A stretch of DNA of 64,000 nucleotides from Myxocyprinus asiaticus (Eukaryota > Chordata > Actinopteri > Cypriniformes > Catostomidae): positions 21,217,931 through 21,281,930 of the forward strand of contig NC_059372.1 of the NCBI RefSeq assembly GCF_019703515.2, written 5' to 3'. A program made the position numbers and the translations under genes. Positions 22,391-34,344 of this stretch are shown piece by piece. The notes under the pieces were generated by a model. It worked only from the letters and a program-made list of their open reading frames with translations. It had not been told where the DNA came from and did no database searches. How positions within the stretch are numbered: the stretch's first letter is position 1; every line of letters begins with the position of its first letter.

Positions 22391-22615
22391 ATTTTATATT
22401 GAGAATTGATTAGGTTTAGGCACAGGGGTGGGGTTAGGTGGTCAAAAAATATCTATATTATTGTGTAATGTAACTAAAATTATGACAAAATTTTCCTGCC
22501 TGTTACATGTTTTATATTGTTTAGGTTTAGGCTTGTTTAGGGGTGAGGTTGGGTTAGGGGATCTTAAAATCAATATGACAATACAATGTAACTAAACTCA
22601 TATATATTTATAAGT
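22391..22615. repeat. Two-copy diverged tandem repeat (~118 bp) with GGTTTAGG/GGGTTAGG motifs
   Basis: TTTTATATTG occurs at 22391 and again at 22509. Each is followed by GGTTTAGGC, a G-rich GGGGTG(g/a)GGTT.. tract and an AATGTAACTAAA block. The G-rich core looks telomere-like only superficially. Confidence 0.6.
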
Positions 22616-22821
22616 GTAATGAAATACTGCCGTTAAACACACACAATAAATCAGAATATTGCTGAGCATATGACGTAATGCTCCGAACTGAGGTGAGAAT
22701 GGAATAACAGTGACGTTTTCATAATTTTTTCAAAAAGAAAAAACAATTCTGTTGCACTTTATTCTATTTTGAATACTATTATGATGCTAGTGTTACTTTG
22801 TAATACAGCACTTTTTATACC

Positions 22822-22915
22822 ACTGTCTCCTAAGATGATTCGCTTATGTTTTCCTCTCTTGTAAGTCGCTTTGGATAAAAGTGTCTGTCAAATGAATAAA
22901 TGTAAATGTAAATAT
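22822..22915 (+). repeat. LINE/SINE 3' tail
   Basis: Contains TGTAAGTCGCTTTGGATAAA followed by GTGTCTGTCAAATGAATAAA and short TGTAAA repeats, the very common 3' tail shared by fish L2-type LINEs and the SINEs that borrow it. A second, more degraded copy is at 60728-60815. No coding sequence remains here. Confidence 0.7.
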
Positions 22916-23499
22916 ATAATGCAGGCAAAAAGTCTCTATAGTGATGTCTTCGTCATGAGACTGCCCTGCCATATCTGTCGGCCACTAGATAATGGTGTAG
23001 TAGAAATGCCCTGTTCTGTGTGCTCTTCACCATCTGGATTTGATTAGCTGCTCTCTCTCCAACAGCATTGGCTACAGTGCTTCTTTAGGGCATTGGTGTG
23101 TGTAGGTGGGGTGTATGTACTGGATTTGCATGTCTCCATCACTGGCGGTTCTCCAATCTGTTGCTCTCTCCTACACTCCTCTCCTCAACTTCCATTTGAG
23201 GCTTGCAGAGTTTCATGTGCACTTTCCACTTTGTATCCATCATCCTACAAATTCTATTGCTGACCAGAGCTCGGAGAGCTGAACTGTTGCTCTGGAACAT
23301 AGCCTAGTTCTTTGAGGCTGTTTGGGAAAGGATAAAAAGTCCTGTATGTTGACATTTGTTGTGTTTATTGGATTCTGGGAGTGGTTCTCAAGAACTCACA
23401 GCAAGGTTTAAGTTCTTTCCCGTGTGTGGTATGGCTCATTGCCTTCTAAGATACCTTCTTTAGGCCAAATTCTAAGTCAGTATCATATGTATCCTTTCC
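22916..23499. other. Non-coding stretch, no gene recognised
   Basis: Mixed-composition sequence with pyrimidine-rich patches. No exon, repeat end or RNA gene was identified. Confidence 0.4.
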
Positions 23500-24211
23500 T
23501 AGACTAAGATGGTTTGCTGGTCTAAGCTGGTTTATCTAGCAGGCCAGCTTATCACTCAGCCTGACCAGCTTACAAGTAGAGTTTGACAGATAGTGGATCT
23601 TGCTGATACCGATAACTAAGCTGGTGAAAAAGGCCAATAACTGATTCATCGGCCCATTAAAATCATTTTTATAGAAGGATAAAAATATTCATAGTCTTTC
23701 CTTACTATAAAGAGTACAGACATTGAGGCTACAAGAGTCCAAAATGAATAAAATCCCAAAAGCAGTTTATTGTGCTACCAAACTCTCAATAATAACTAGA
23801 AAAATTAAGATTTGGAATCAGAAATACACAGGTGACTCTTATTTTGAAATGACAGAGACTTGGCTAACTTACAGTGCTCAACATGTAAGTATTCACCAAA
23901 TGAAGCTTTTTTAACCTATATACTCACCAGATTATGAGTTTATATGTATTTCACCAGATGATCTTTTATTCAATGAGGAATAAAAAATTAGAGGAAAAAA
24001 ATTATAGTATAGCATAGTTTTTTGCCGATAACCAAATGTTCCAAAAGGCAACTATCGGCACTGATTAATTGATAAAACCAATATATCGGTCTACCTCTAC
24101 TTACAAGTGCCCGGATCCCCTCTAAAACCAGAAAACAGACCAGCTTGACTAGGCTGGGAGACCAAATAAGACCAGCAAACAAGCTTAGGCTGATTTAAGC
24201 TGTTTTTCTTA
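23500..24211. repeat. Inverted-repeat element carrying a nested hAT MITE
   Basis: The left arm GGTTTGCTGGTCTAAGCTGG (about 23511) and the right arm AAGACCAGCAAACAAGCTTA (about 24168-24187) are inverted repeats, with further CCAGCTT/AAGCTGG pairs inside. The MITE 23577-24099 separates the arms. Class uncertain. Confidence 0.6.
23577..24099. mobile_element. hAT-type MITE with perfect 8-bp target duplication
   Basis: Bounded by TAGAGTTTGACAGATAGTGG on the left and, from the right, TAGAGGTAGACCGATATATT. The flanks are identical: CTTACAAG at 23569-23576 and at 24100-24107. Length 523 bp, no coding frame of note. The CCGATA motifs near both ends resemble those of the 8205-9574 element. Confidence 0.92.
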
Positions 24212-24219
24212 GCAAGGAC

Positions 24220-25517
24220 TAGTGTTGTCAAAAGTACTGGTACTTCGTTACAAAGTCGGTACTAAAATAAAAAAGATGTAACGATACCAGTGATTCTACA
24301 GTACCGGTAGTACTGTCTGCTTCAAATGCTCACACACTTATTTGATTGTGTGCTTTGTTACTCCTTTTACACTGAAATGCACATCTAATCAAATTAAGAT
24401 TGTGATATGTCCTAGTGTGATTATTAAACCGCAAAATGCTGCAATCTTAGTCTGTATGAGCTGCATGAGCTTTAAATGAATGTGTGAAGCAGACCGCTCA
24501 TACACTGGAAACTCAACAAACTATGAGAATAATTTGCGTTGTATGAGAGAGGACACGGTAGAGCACTAATCCACTCTGAAGCATTATTTTTATATAATTG
24601 AATCACAGCATTTGCACTTTGATGATCACACTGAGCCATGTAGCGAACTGTTTATTTGGAGAGGTTAAACTTCTCAAAAATACACATCAAAATAATAGCA
24701 CGGTCCATAATAAAAGCTAAACACCTGAAATTGAAGAAATTGCAACAGAAATATATTCTAACTGTATAATAAAATGTAATCCTCACTGTAGAAATAATAA
24801 TTATTATAATGATAATGATTAATGAATAATGATTGTAATAATAATACAAATTAAAAATTGCAATATATCACAAGCAAGAGTGCTTTTGTACTGAATAAAA
24901 GTTTGTTAAAAATGCAATGGTATGTTTATAAATAATTGTTCTATTTTTTACTTGTTAAAAGTTTAAGGAACATTTTTGGATTTGACACCATTTTGATAAT
25001 GAAATGAAATTAAACTTTAAACATGGAATTCTCGAAAATTTTGCTTAAAAACAAATGTGTTAGAAACACTTGAAGGAAACATGCATATCTTTTAATTTAT
25101 TATTTACATTGAAATGTAACTTTAAATAGGCTAACGATTATTAGAATGATTATTCGACTATTCGGGCAATTATTGCAATGATTAATCATTAGCTTTTAAC
25201 CGATTATTCAGCTTATGCCCGACTTAAAAGTTTGTATTAAATGTGCTTGCTAACAATAAAATGGACAAAATCATCTTTTAAAAATACCTCTAAATGACAT
25301 TCACTGAATTAAAGGAAAAAATACTTTTAAGTTTAATTCAGTAAAATGAGCGTCCCCGTGACAGAGTGTGCAACAGCAGGGTGCAGTTTCAGTCGCTTCC
25401 CCTTAGATCGGGACACTTCACACAGAGAAATGCCAGTTTCTCTGGCACAATTTACAAAATATAAGTTTCACTGGTATTGGTACCGACTACTGTAATTTTG
25501 GTTTTGTGACAAAACTA
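24220..25517. mobile_element. hAT-type MITE with perfect 8-bp target duplication
   Basis: The left end TAGTGTTGTCAAAAGTACTG and the reverse complement of the right end TAGTTTTGTCACAAAACCAA are imperfect inverted repeats flanked by GCAAGGAC at both 24212-24219 and 25518-25525. GTACCGGTAGTACTG-type palindromes lie near the left end and TTGGTACCGA near the right. A block at about 25125-25350 belongs to a different MITE family. It shares its family with 18943-20590. Confidence 0.92.
25125..25350 (+). repeat. Fragment of the TAGGGCTGAAAC hAT MITE family inside another MITE
   Basis: GATTATTCGACTATTCGGGC followed by ATTATTGCAATGATTAATCA, then ACAAAATCATCTTTTAAAAA and TACCTCTAAATGACATTCAC, matches 36545-36770 of the complete element at 36501-37363 almost base for base. 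Neither terminus of that family is present. Confidence 0.85.
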
Positions 25518-25525
25518 GCAAGGAC

Positions 25526-26402
25526 TGAGAAGGCAATCAGAATGCATTGCCACAAGTTCAGTGAAAAATTCCATCCAAGATAGTGGATGAGTCGAGATAA
25601 ATTATTATAAATGTTTATAATATATGCATTTCATTCAGTACCATAAGTTATTGATAAATAGTTCAATATAATTAAATCTGACCTTGCCAAGGCAGCTCAC
25701 TACATTTTGGATCAAAACTAATGACATGGATAGTCAGGTACTCTACCCACACCTGTAGCATTTGACTAACAAGGACACGTAATCTTCAGGATTTCACCCA
25801 CAGTACATCATGTCTGTTATCCTCTCATGTCCATTAGGATTTAATTTTACACCATACAACAACACTCCGACAGTTTGAGCAGTGAAGATAAGAGAGGTTA
25901 ATGGTCTAGCTATTTCAGCATTTTAAAAAATGTACAGAAATGTGACTGATGCTATGCTCATCCCCCTTCTCTCTTGTGATTGCAGTCACATCCTCTTCCC
26001 CTTGCAGCTTCTCTCTTGCCTCCCTTTCCCAAAACACCTCTCTGCTTGCCAAGTGTGCAGGGGGTAAGGTGTCGGGGAGGGAGGGGGAGAGTCTTGCTAA
26101 GAATCACAATCAGATACTGTACCACTGTCCTCTTCGATGCTGATCTGCTCTTTGAAATACAGTACACCACCATTAGTCATTGTAGTCATTGTTCTGTTTG
26201 CTAAAGCATTGGTAAAACATTGACCAGTTGAAATAAAGAGCCGTTGGGCGTACTTTTAATATCACATTTTGTACTGCAGGAATCTAGGGCTGGGAATCAA
26301 GAACAAGTGCCATTTTAAAAAATCAACCTGAATCAAATTATTCTAATAACCGGACGGTTCTAGTATGTGCATTAGTCCTCCTATATGGACAGAACACTGT
26401 AC
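25526..26402. other. Non-coding stretch, no gene recognised
   Basis: A pyrimidine-rich patch at 25960-26040 creates overlapping short open frames on both strands, a low-complexity effect. No other structure was recognised. Confidence 0.45.
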
Positions 26403-26616
26403 TAAGGCCACGTCCACACAAATACATTTTAGTTTAAAAACACATGGAGCTTGATGCAATTACGCCTCTTATTCACACTGGAAAACAGCTGTCCTCCACT
26501 GAAAATGAAGAATTTTCGAATGCTCTCCATTACTGCATAGTTTGGAAAACTATGAGGTTAGGAAACTGAAAACTGAGTTTTCAAATGAAAACGGATTAGT
26601 GTGGATGTGGCCTAAA
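26403..26616. mobile_element. Fold-back MITE, GGCCACGTCCACAC family, copy 1
   Basis: Begins TAAGGCCACGTCCACACAAA and ends ATTAGTGTGGATGTGGCCTA, so its termini are inverted repeats. Similar elements lie at 27327-27497 and 50353-50526. Non-coding. Confidence 0.8.
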
Positions 26617-26868
26617 GTACTCTGTGTTGTCAGTGACATTGTTGACTGCGCAGCTACTGAATCTACAACATAAAGCACACAGTGTGATTTACTCTCATGA
26701 ACTGATTCTTTTTAGTGAATCAAAAAACAAATTTGAATCAGTCTGAGAGATTACTAAATTTATGTTACTTAATGAACAGCAAGTATATTCATGTTTGATT
26801 GGAAATGTTACTGTTTTAATGGCTTGTGAGACTCCAATTAGAATAATTGTTCATATGACCATGTGTTG

Positions 26869-27300
26869 TTAAAGGGATAGTTCACCCAAAAATGTAAATT
26901 CTCTCATCATTTACTCACCCTCATGCTATCCTAGATGTGTATGACTTTCTTCTGCTAAACACAAAGATTTTTAGAAGAATATATCAGCTCTGTAGGTCCA
27001 TACAATGAAAGTGAATGGGTACCAACATTTGTAAGCTCCAAAAAGCATGTAAAGGCAGCATAAAAGTAATCCATAAGACTCCAGTGGTTAAATCTGTGTC
27101 TTCAGAAGCGAGAAGTCTTTTTTTTTTTTTTTAACTATAAATTCTCCTCCCTGCCCAGTAGGTGGCGATATGCACAAAGAATGCGAATCGCTAAAAACAA
27201 AAGAAGAATGTGAAAGTGATAGTGGAGATTTTATAGTAAAAAAGGAGTTTTGGTATATTGATCCATTTCTCACCTACACTTATATCGCTTTTGAGAGTCT
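26869..27300. mobile_element. MITE, TTAAAGGGATAGTTCACCC family (partial)
   Basis: Starts TTAAAGGGATAGTTCACCCA and continues CATCATTTACTCACCCTCAT, a very abundant cyprinid-type MITE end. The interior contains AGAAGAATATATCAGCTCTG and GTAGGTCCATACAATGAAAG, shared with the hairpin at 51181-51596. A T-run at 27117-27132 interrupts it. The right terminus is missing. Confidence 0.8.
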
Positions 27301-27326
27301 AAAAGAATCGTTAATGTAATCATTAA

Positions 27327-27497
27327 AAGGCCACGTCCACACTAATAAGTTTTCACTTGAAAATGTTTATGCCTCTCATCCACACTGGAACAGCGTTTGA
27401 AAACAGAGGCTTTTGAAAATGCTTTCTATTACCACCTACTTCACTTAAAAAATGTATGTCGTTAGGAAACGAAAATGGATTAGTGTGGACAAAGCCT
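27327..27497. mobile_element. Fold-back MITE, GGCCACGTCCACAC family, copy 2
   Basis: Begins AAGGCCACGTCCACACTAAT and ends GGATTAGTGTGGACAAAGCC. The inverted ends are slightly eroded on the right. Shorter than copy 1 but collinear with it. Confidence 0.8.
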
Positions 27498-27499
27498 AT

Positions 27500-29402
27500 G
27501 AGTTATTGAAGTCAGAGCTAGAATCGTTAAATTCCCATGCGATTCCCACTGCTATCAAAATGCAATCCTGCTTGAATGTTTTCAGATTTTACCAAAAAGC
27601 TTTCACATTTTGCCATTTCATTTGTATATTGTCTTTTGAAAAGGCCTGTGGTCAATTGTGTATGCTAGTGGGCCGCACCCACAGATGGTATTGGAATGGG
27701 AGCTGCAGTGTTTTACTGGAATACAGCTGCTGGCAGAAAGGACAGACAGAATGATTTAATTACAACAGCGGTTTTGCTGTGTATCCCTAACTTCTAGCTG
27801 AGTGGACCAGTGTCAGCAGTTGGGCAGCGCCACAAAGAACTACATAAAGTCTTATAGATACAAAATATGCCTTTTCTGTTTAAATTTTTCTGGATTACAT
27901 GTTAAATGTTTTAATCAAATGTTATGATAAAATTATTTTCAAATGAAAAATTAAAATATAATACTTTTCAACTATATATATATATATATTTTACTTAAAT
28001 AAAAAAAAAAGTATTCATGAAAACATTAAATGAAAACAATCTGATTACCTGAGGCAATAGACTGCCTTGGCTGAATCACAACATGCTGATATTCAGTACA
28101 CTTGCTTATGTGATATTGCTTACAGATAATAATACTAATAATAGAACCATTTAATATTATATTATTGTTGCTATGAGTATTATTGGGACTGCTTTGAATA
28201 TTACACTTTTATACAGTAGTAATATTTTTCTGTCGTAATGTCTTCCATTTCACGCAATCAGTTGAATAGAGCTCTCATTTCAGCAGGACTTTTATTTTGA
28301 AAAATCTTTGAAGTTCTTCCTATTTGTGAAGGGTTCGTTATATCAAGCTTCCCGGGACTCGTGAGCTGAAATCGCCGAGCTGCAATGGAGAAAGCGTTCA
28401 TTTGAGAGTTCAGAGCCGTTTATACACTAAACACACTGCTCTGCAGATGAATACTATTGGACACACTGCATGAAAATCAAGCATTATTATGTACGTAGTG
28501 TATGTTGCGTTTGTGTGTGTTCATGCGTGTGCCTGTTTGTGTGTGAAGGAGATGACAGGGCAGAGAGGCACCTCTTATTCCTACTGTGGCACAAAGCACA
28601 TGTGACTGTATATTATTTCATTAAATGACATCCTTCTGCTGTTTAATGATCACACTTGGCCATATAGAGGCTTTTTTATGATTATTTTCAAATGGTCTTA
28701 GATTTAATCTCAAAACTCACATTACATTACATTTTGCTAATGGCAGCATACTTTAATATGGTACCGAAATTAACAACAAAATGATATTGTACCATTTTAA
28801 AACCACTGTTTGAGGGCAGAACATGGAATATAAAAAAATCATAAAGGCACCTATGCTGAAATAAGTGGGCTAATGTTAGTTTCTGAATAAGCAGGCTTGG
28901 AATATAAAGCACAGTAGTAAACTTGCAGTGACCCAGCTGATTTTCTGTGTTAAAATCAACTATCTTTGGCATGAGGAACGGTAGTTTCAGCAAAGTTTGC
29001 TACCACGTCCACAGGGTTGTTCTTCTAAAATGTAAATTTGTCTAGTCAAATTTGCAGTTCAATTAAGTATTTGCTTTATATCATAAGTGGTATAGATAAA
29101 TTGACCCATTAACCATAAATTAAACTTATTACTGCTGAACCGTCTTGTGGTCAACCTATGTGAGTTTTTCATTGGCAAATAATGATATCTATAGCAGTGT
29201 GTAAGATTTCTCAGAGTGGGTGGCAAAAAGAAAATGTGAGTCCACGTGTGTATTCTTTTATTCTCAAGGCTTAACTCAACATAGGCTTTCCAGCAAGAAT
29301 GTACATTTTCACACACATTTTCAATGATAATAGTCAAAATATACTCAATAATGATATTATTCAAATGGCTTTTCAGCGTACAGCTCCGGGGTGGGGGTGT
29401 GG

Positions 29403-29437
<35 letters not shown>

Positions 29438-29883
29438 TCTCTGACTCTTTCTCCCGGTGTGGCGTTCTGCCGGCCTTTTAAAGCCCGTCTCCACTGTCAC
29501 TGAAATGAGACACAGGTGTTTAGAGTCAATAATCACCAGTTGATGGCTCTTACCGCTTTCTCTCTCCCCACTGACAGACACACGACCACGTCCCCCCTCC
29601 AAACACTGTTCCAGAATGGTTTATTATACAAAGTAAAAAAAAAAAAACATTTGTTTGAAAAGTATTATTAAAAATGATTAAACACTGAAAATTGTTAATA
29701 TGACATGCTTCTCTGGTTTGAGTGTTTGGTTTATGAATATCACTTACATTTCAGTGGTCTCATGCTCAAAATGGGCAAACATTGACTGGTTAATTGGGCT
29801 GTCTGATTCAGTATTTAGTATACCACTGTCATTTGCAAAATGCAGTAAAATTGAATTGCTTTCAATGTGTTTCTCTGTTTCAG
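27500..29883. other. Presumed lrp1 intron 1, mostly unrecognised
   Basis: Contains a short TA run (27974-27990), a block at 28250-28700 that resembles the interior of the hAT MITEs near 20200 and 24600, and a GT microsatellite at about 29405-29437. No signal-peptide exon was identified. The last bases are a good pyrimidine tract and AG acceptor for the exon at 29884. Confidence 0.5.
29405..29437. repeat. (GT)n microsatellite
   Basis: Uninterrupted GT dinucleotides following a G-rich GGGGGTGTGGGGG lead. About 450 bases upstream of the first lrp1 exon seen. Confidence 0.95.
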
Positions 29884-30006
29884 CGCCGAAGACATGCAGC
29901 CCGAAGCAGTTTGTGTGTAAAGATCAGGTAACCTGCATCTCCAAAGGCTGGCGCTGCGACGGAGAGAAAGACTGTCCTGACGGCTCTGACGAAGCTGCAG
30001 ATATCT
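29884..30006 (+). CDS. lrp1: lrp1 exon encoding the first LDL-receptor class A repeat
   Basis: LRP1 is a very large endocytic and signalling receptor at the cell surface, and LA modules are its calcium-dependent ligand-binding units. This 123-bp exon (41 codons) encodes [31 protein letters not shown] and [11 protein letters not shown]. These carry all six LA cysteines (the last is completed by the next exon), the Trp/Asp/Asp calcium cage and the SDE signature. It closely resembles the N-terminal LA repeat of vertebrate LRP1, and fits LRP1B less well. The acceptor is TTCTCTGTTTCAG|CG and the donor T|GTGAGT. Both junctions are phase 1, as usual for LA exons. The open frame reaches upstream only through intron. 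The preceding signal-peptide exon is not in view. Which fish paralogue (lrp1aa, lrp1ab and so on) cannot be told from one module. Confidence 0.93.
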
Positions 30007-31059
30007 GTGAGTACACCACTTTATCTGCTCCACAGTTTTAGTACATGACATCATGACAGATATGTTATGATAAGCACCATCGTGGTAGAGCTGATATATT
30101 TTGGTTGTGGCTTGTTTCACAGCGTTAGAAACTCAAGGTAGTTCGAGATGAAATCCCAGGTGGTACTTGTTGAGATTTTAAAATTCTGATATGTATGATT
30201 TCAGAAGACTTGAAATAAAGTCAGATGGATGACTTATTTTTTATGAATATTTTTTTGGGGGTGTGATATTTTTATTTTGCTTTTCCTAGGAGGGCAAATG
30301 AAGTCTCAGAAATGGATATGATTATATGTACCTAACTACTTTAAATTCCTGTCTGGTCATTGATAAAGCAGCACATTGACCTATGCGGATAATGTGTTAT
30401 TCAGGTTAACACATGGGGGTTGCACGTAGACCGCAGAGCAAAGTCTGTTTTTGAAGGTTGCACTGTGTGTCTCTTGAGCAATGACACTAATTAAACTGCT
30501 CTGTTTAGTCTGGCTCTTTACACACAGCCAGTGTCCAACCAAGTGATCTGTGTGAACTCATCTCAAACACACAAAAACAGATCCCTGGCTCTTCTCATTT
30601 AACAGTGATGAGCTCCTAAATGTTTACGCGCACACAGACCTAATGAAGCTGCGTTCTACCGCACCTCACTTCACATCTGTCACAGAAGCCAGACAGCATC
30701 ACGGCAGGCAGCCATGACGGGTCCACCATCAGCTCCAAGTCGGTGGATTACTGTCCAGTAGGATAGACACCGCTATTTAAATGTTTACATATGATCTTCT
30801 GGGCTTTAATTGCAGCTGCCTGTTCGTCCTCGCAGGCTGATAAACAAAACATTACACATGTAGATACAGAAAGGTCCATGTAAACATGCTTTCTTTCTTG
30901 TGTACTGTAGTCATTGTTTACACTTGAAAGTTTTCAACTTTCAGCCACTACTTATTATACTCCTTTATCTTGGCAGAATCTGTGGGGTGCTCTTTATTGC
31001 TGCTTTCTTACCTTTTTATGTCTTTCTCTTTTCTCCCTCCTTCTCTCTCCCCCAAAAAA

Positions 31060-31910
31060 GTTCTGTGATACCATAGTACAGTCCTTGTATCTGGTGGTAA
31101 TACTATGGTACTATATCACTTAGAACCATTATTATTGTTTTTGAGCAGAGTTCATGGTACTTTGGAACACTATCACACTTCTATGTTATACGAGTATGGC
31201 AATCATTCAGTACCATAGTTTATCCCTTAAAAGAAGTACTGTGTTGGTACCATGGTTCAGTCATAGTATCGGATGGTAATACCTTGATACTTTGATTACC
31301 ATATTTATATTGCATGGTACATTGATATATCACTTACAAAAGAGTACCATGATGTTACCATATTATTGGACACAATCCCATGGTAATATCGTGGTTTTGG
31401 ACATGATGTCATGGTATTACCATATTTTATAGATATGTACAATGGTAATACCATGGTATTTTTTGAAGTACCTTGGAGTATCATGTCAGTACCAGTATGA
31501 GTATGGTAATTATTTAATACCATAGTATAACCCTTACAAAATGTACTCTGATGGTAATACCATGGTACTATGCTAAAGTACTGAACAATTACCACAGTCT
31601 TACACTACTTTTATATATATCACTTACAAAAAGGGTATTATCCTGATTTTGGATATGGTACCAGGGTATTACCATGTTTTTTTTGTTTCTGGTGTTATCA
31701 TGAAAATAGCATGTTTTATGGATATGCACCATGTTAATACAATAGTAGTTTTGAAGTACCTTGGAGTACCATGTACTTACCATGGTATATTAGTATGGTT
31801 ATCATTCATTACCATAGTATTATAAAAAATAAAAAAAAAACATTGGTACCATGGTAATGTATTGTATTACCATGGTCTGCAACAGACCAAGGTAATACCA
31901 TGGAACATTA
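31060..31910. repeat. ATGGTA/TACCAT-rich degenerate repeat tract
   Basis: About 850 bases packed with short motifs such as TACCATGGTA, ATGGTAATACCATGGT, CATGGTATTACCAT and TTGGAGTACCATG, in both orientations. The motif is close to its own reverse complement, so the tract can pair with itself in many ways. It produces spurious minus-strand frames rich in MV, YYH and WYY. No unit of fixed length is obvious; imperfect copies of about 110-170 bp containing GAAGTACCTTGGAGTA recur at 31466 and 31753. Confidence 0.8.
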
Positions 31911-33693
31911 AAAAAATAAAAATAAAAATAAAATTGGTACTTAGTTTGTATGCATCATCTAGCCTCGCCAAGTGAATTTCAGAAATGCACAGCTGTAGTT
32001 TCAGGGCTATCTTCAGAAATACACACAGGACTCCTCGAAATAAACTGCTCATCATTTGGATGTCCTACACAGAGTAGCTCCTGGGCCTTTGAGGCCTCAA
32101 ATGAGGAGTTGCTGAAAGCACATAAACATCAAGGAATTTTCCACCCCAAAACAAACTTTCCACTGCATTCGCACCATCTGCCGCTCGAAAAGCGCTGCTA
32201 ATATAATTTCAATGTTCCTAACGCAGTTTGGCTGAACAGACAAAGAGGCCTTTTGATGAAACGGAAGCTCTGACCTTCTGAGTTATCATGATCTGTTCCT
32301 GCCAATTACACACATTACACACTTAATCCTCTTTGTTAAAGCCATTTCCAACACTTCAAATCCATGTGAATGTCTCTACCAGCTGTCATTATTGTAAATG
32401 AGATTGTATGTAAATTCAGAATCAGTGTTATGTCTAATCCTGGTCTTAACATAATTTTTGTCATTAGGGACTTTTAAAGCCAGTAGGTGGTGTCTGCTGG
32501 ATTTATTGACATGTAACAGCACATTTATTTTAAAAGTTTCTTTGTGGCATTTGAGTTACCAGACTCAGTAACAGTGGGATTTAAGAGATAATATGAGATG
32601 GATTGCTTAAACTTGTTTAGCGATTCTTTTGTTTTTGTAACACCTACAAATAATATAAGGTGAACTGTGTGCTTGAAGGTTGTTTCCTCTACTTCATCTC
32701 ACTAGTTCAAGTTTTTTACTAACTAACAGACTGGAGTTCCCACCAATGCCACGGTGCCAGAACCTGCAAATCTCTCTCTATCTTTTCCTCCCTCTATCCT
32801 TCACACCTTTGTTTCTTTCCATTTCTCTCTGGGTGTAAATCAGATTTCAACAAGCCTTGCAGCTCCTTTGCCCAATGTAGGGCTTGTTTATGCCTTTAAG
32901 TAGGTCAGTAAATCATTAGAAAACCACAGAGATAAGAGTTGAGAAAAATGAGGAACTCTTTCAACAAAATTTCTTTAACATTTTAGAGGCTCTGACAATG
33001 TAATCTACCCCATTTCTAATCGCAGCTTGGCAGTATAGTGAATATTTACAATATATTTGTAATTATTTTGTTGACAGTATGAAATTCAAAGGGTCACCCT
33101 CGTGTCATTCCAATCCAAACCACTGTGACTTTTGTTCTTCCATGGAAGACAAAAGATGATGTTAGGCAGAATGGATGCATGCGGGATTGATTCTTCAGGG
33201 GTGTTAGTGTGTATTTGAATGCGTCTTAATTGTGTCTTAATTGCACAGCAGTTCCCAGGTGTCTTACCTAAGCTGCAATTACCCTGCAGAAGTAAAGACA
33301 GACTCTCACAGTCTGGCTCTGTCTTGGCATCATACTGCAGGCATGTCATCTGACTCATCTTTCCCAGACCCACTCATAAAAGCTAAATGAGATATCTTCT
33401 CTTAGGCTTTGTGACATTTTTCCAGTTTTGTTGTCATTTACTGCTGCTCTGCAGATTTGTTTGTCTTTTTCTTTGATTTTACATTTAGGCTCTGTTCCAA
33501 ACCCTGGTGAGCTGCCTACCTAGACATCATTTTAGGCATCATCGAAATGTTCCTGACACAAAGGCTGTTCAATAAAGAAGGCAGGAAATTTACGCTGCCT
33601 TATAAGGTACCTTGTTTTGGCCACAAGAGGCAGCATCGAATCTATCCTCACAGAGAAGAAAATGTCAAAGTTAGATATTTTAAATGGAACTAT
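31911..33693. other. Intronic stretch, no gene recognised
   Basis: Mixed-composition sequence. A block at 33488-33640 starting GGCTCTGTTCCAAACCCTGG looks like one end of a dispersed fish repeat, but its partner end was not found. No exon is supported. Confidence 0.4.
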
Positions 33694-34344
33694 GGCTGTG
33701 TCTTGTTTCGAAGGCTGCGTGCTAGGTAGGACGCGTCCTTTTGAAGGCTGCAGTATACCGAGCGTCCTCCTTTAAACAAGTCTTGTTTAAACGAGACGGC
33801 CTTCATAGGACAAATGGAAACGTAACGTAACATGGTTGCTATGATAGCACGCCACTCTTTAACAAGCGCGAGCGCTTTGAGTGAGAAGGGAACGAAGTCC
33901 CTTTAGAAGGGAATATATGAGGTAAATTTTAGGAGAGTTATGATGTAAAGAGAATAGAAAATAGATTTTACAGGTGTACTTTTAGTCTAATACTTTATTT
34001 TAATTATATATTAAAATAATTATACATATTATATACTCTGCACCCATCTACTGAGGTACTTCAACTTGGGAATTAACATTACTTGCGTTTGAACATCATA
34101 TTTACGGGCAAATTGGCATTATAATTTTTTTTAGGTATTTCCGTTGAAGCAAAGAATTGTGGGTTGTGAATGCCCACGAAGGATACACCTCATGCATCCT
34201 CCGAATTCCCACGAAAGGAGGTCAAATTTGAAGGCTGCATTCCAAGTGTCCTACTCGCTTTTCTGAAACGATACAGCCTCAATGACTTATGCAGCTGAGA
34301 AATGCAACCTCCGGAGGACGCAGCCTTCCAAACGAGACGCAGCC
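33694..34344. mobile_element. MITE with GGCTGYGTCTYGTTT inverted repeats
   Basis: The left end GGCTGTGTCTTGTTTCGAAG and the reverse complement of the right end GGCTGCGTCTCGTTTGGAAG match at 17 of 20, and both continue into GCTGCGT. The flanks are TA-rich, with no longer duplication recognised. Internal AT-rich sequence with no coding frame of interest. Confidence 0.8.

Noticed and set aside
22391..22615. Interstitial telomeric repeat (GGGTTAGG-like motifs)
   Set aside because: Only isolated GGTTAGG-type words in a 118-bp two-copy repeat, no TTAGGG tandem run.
29700..29883. Open frame continuing upstream of the first LA exon, starting at an ATG
   Set aside because: The acceptor TTCTCTGTTTCAG lies at 29871-29883 and the upstream residues lack LRP1 similarity. 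It is intron read-through.
30914..31123. 69-codon frame with a hydrophobic, signal-like stretch
   Set aside because: No homology or splice signals, lies between LA exons in a pyrimidine-rich and repeat-edge region.
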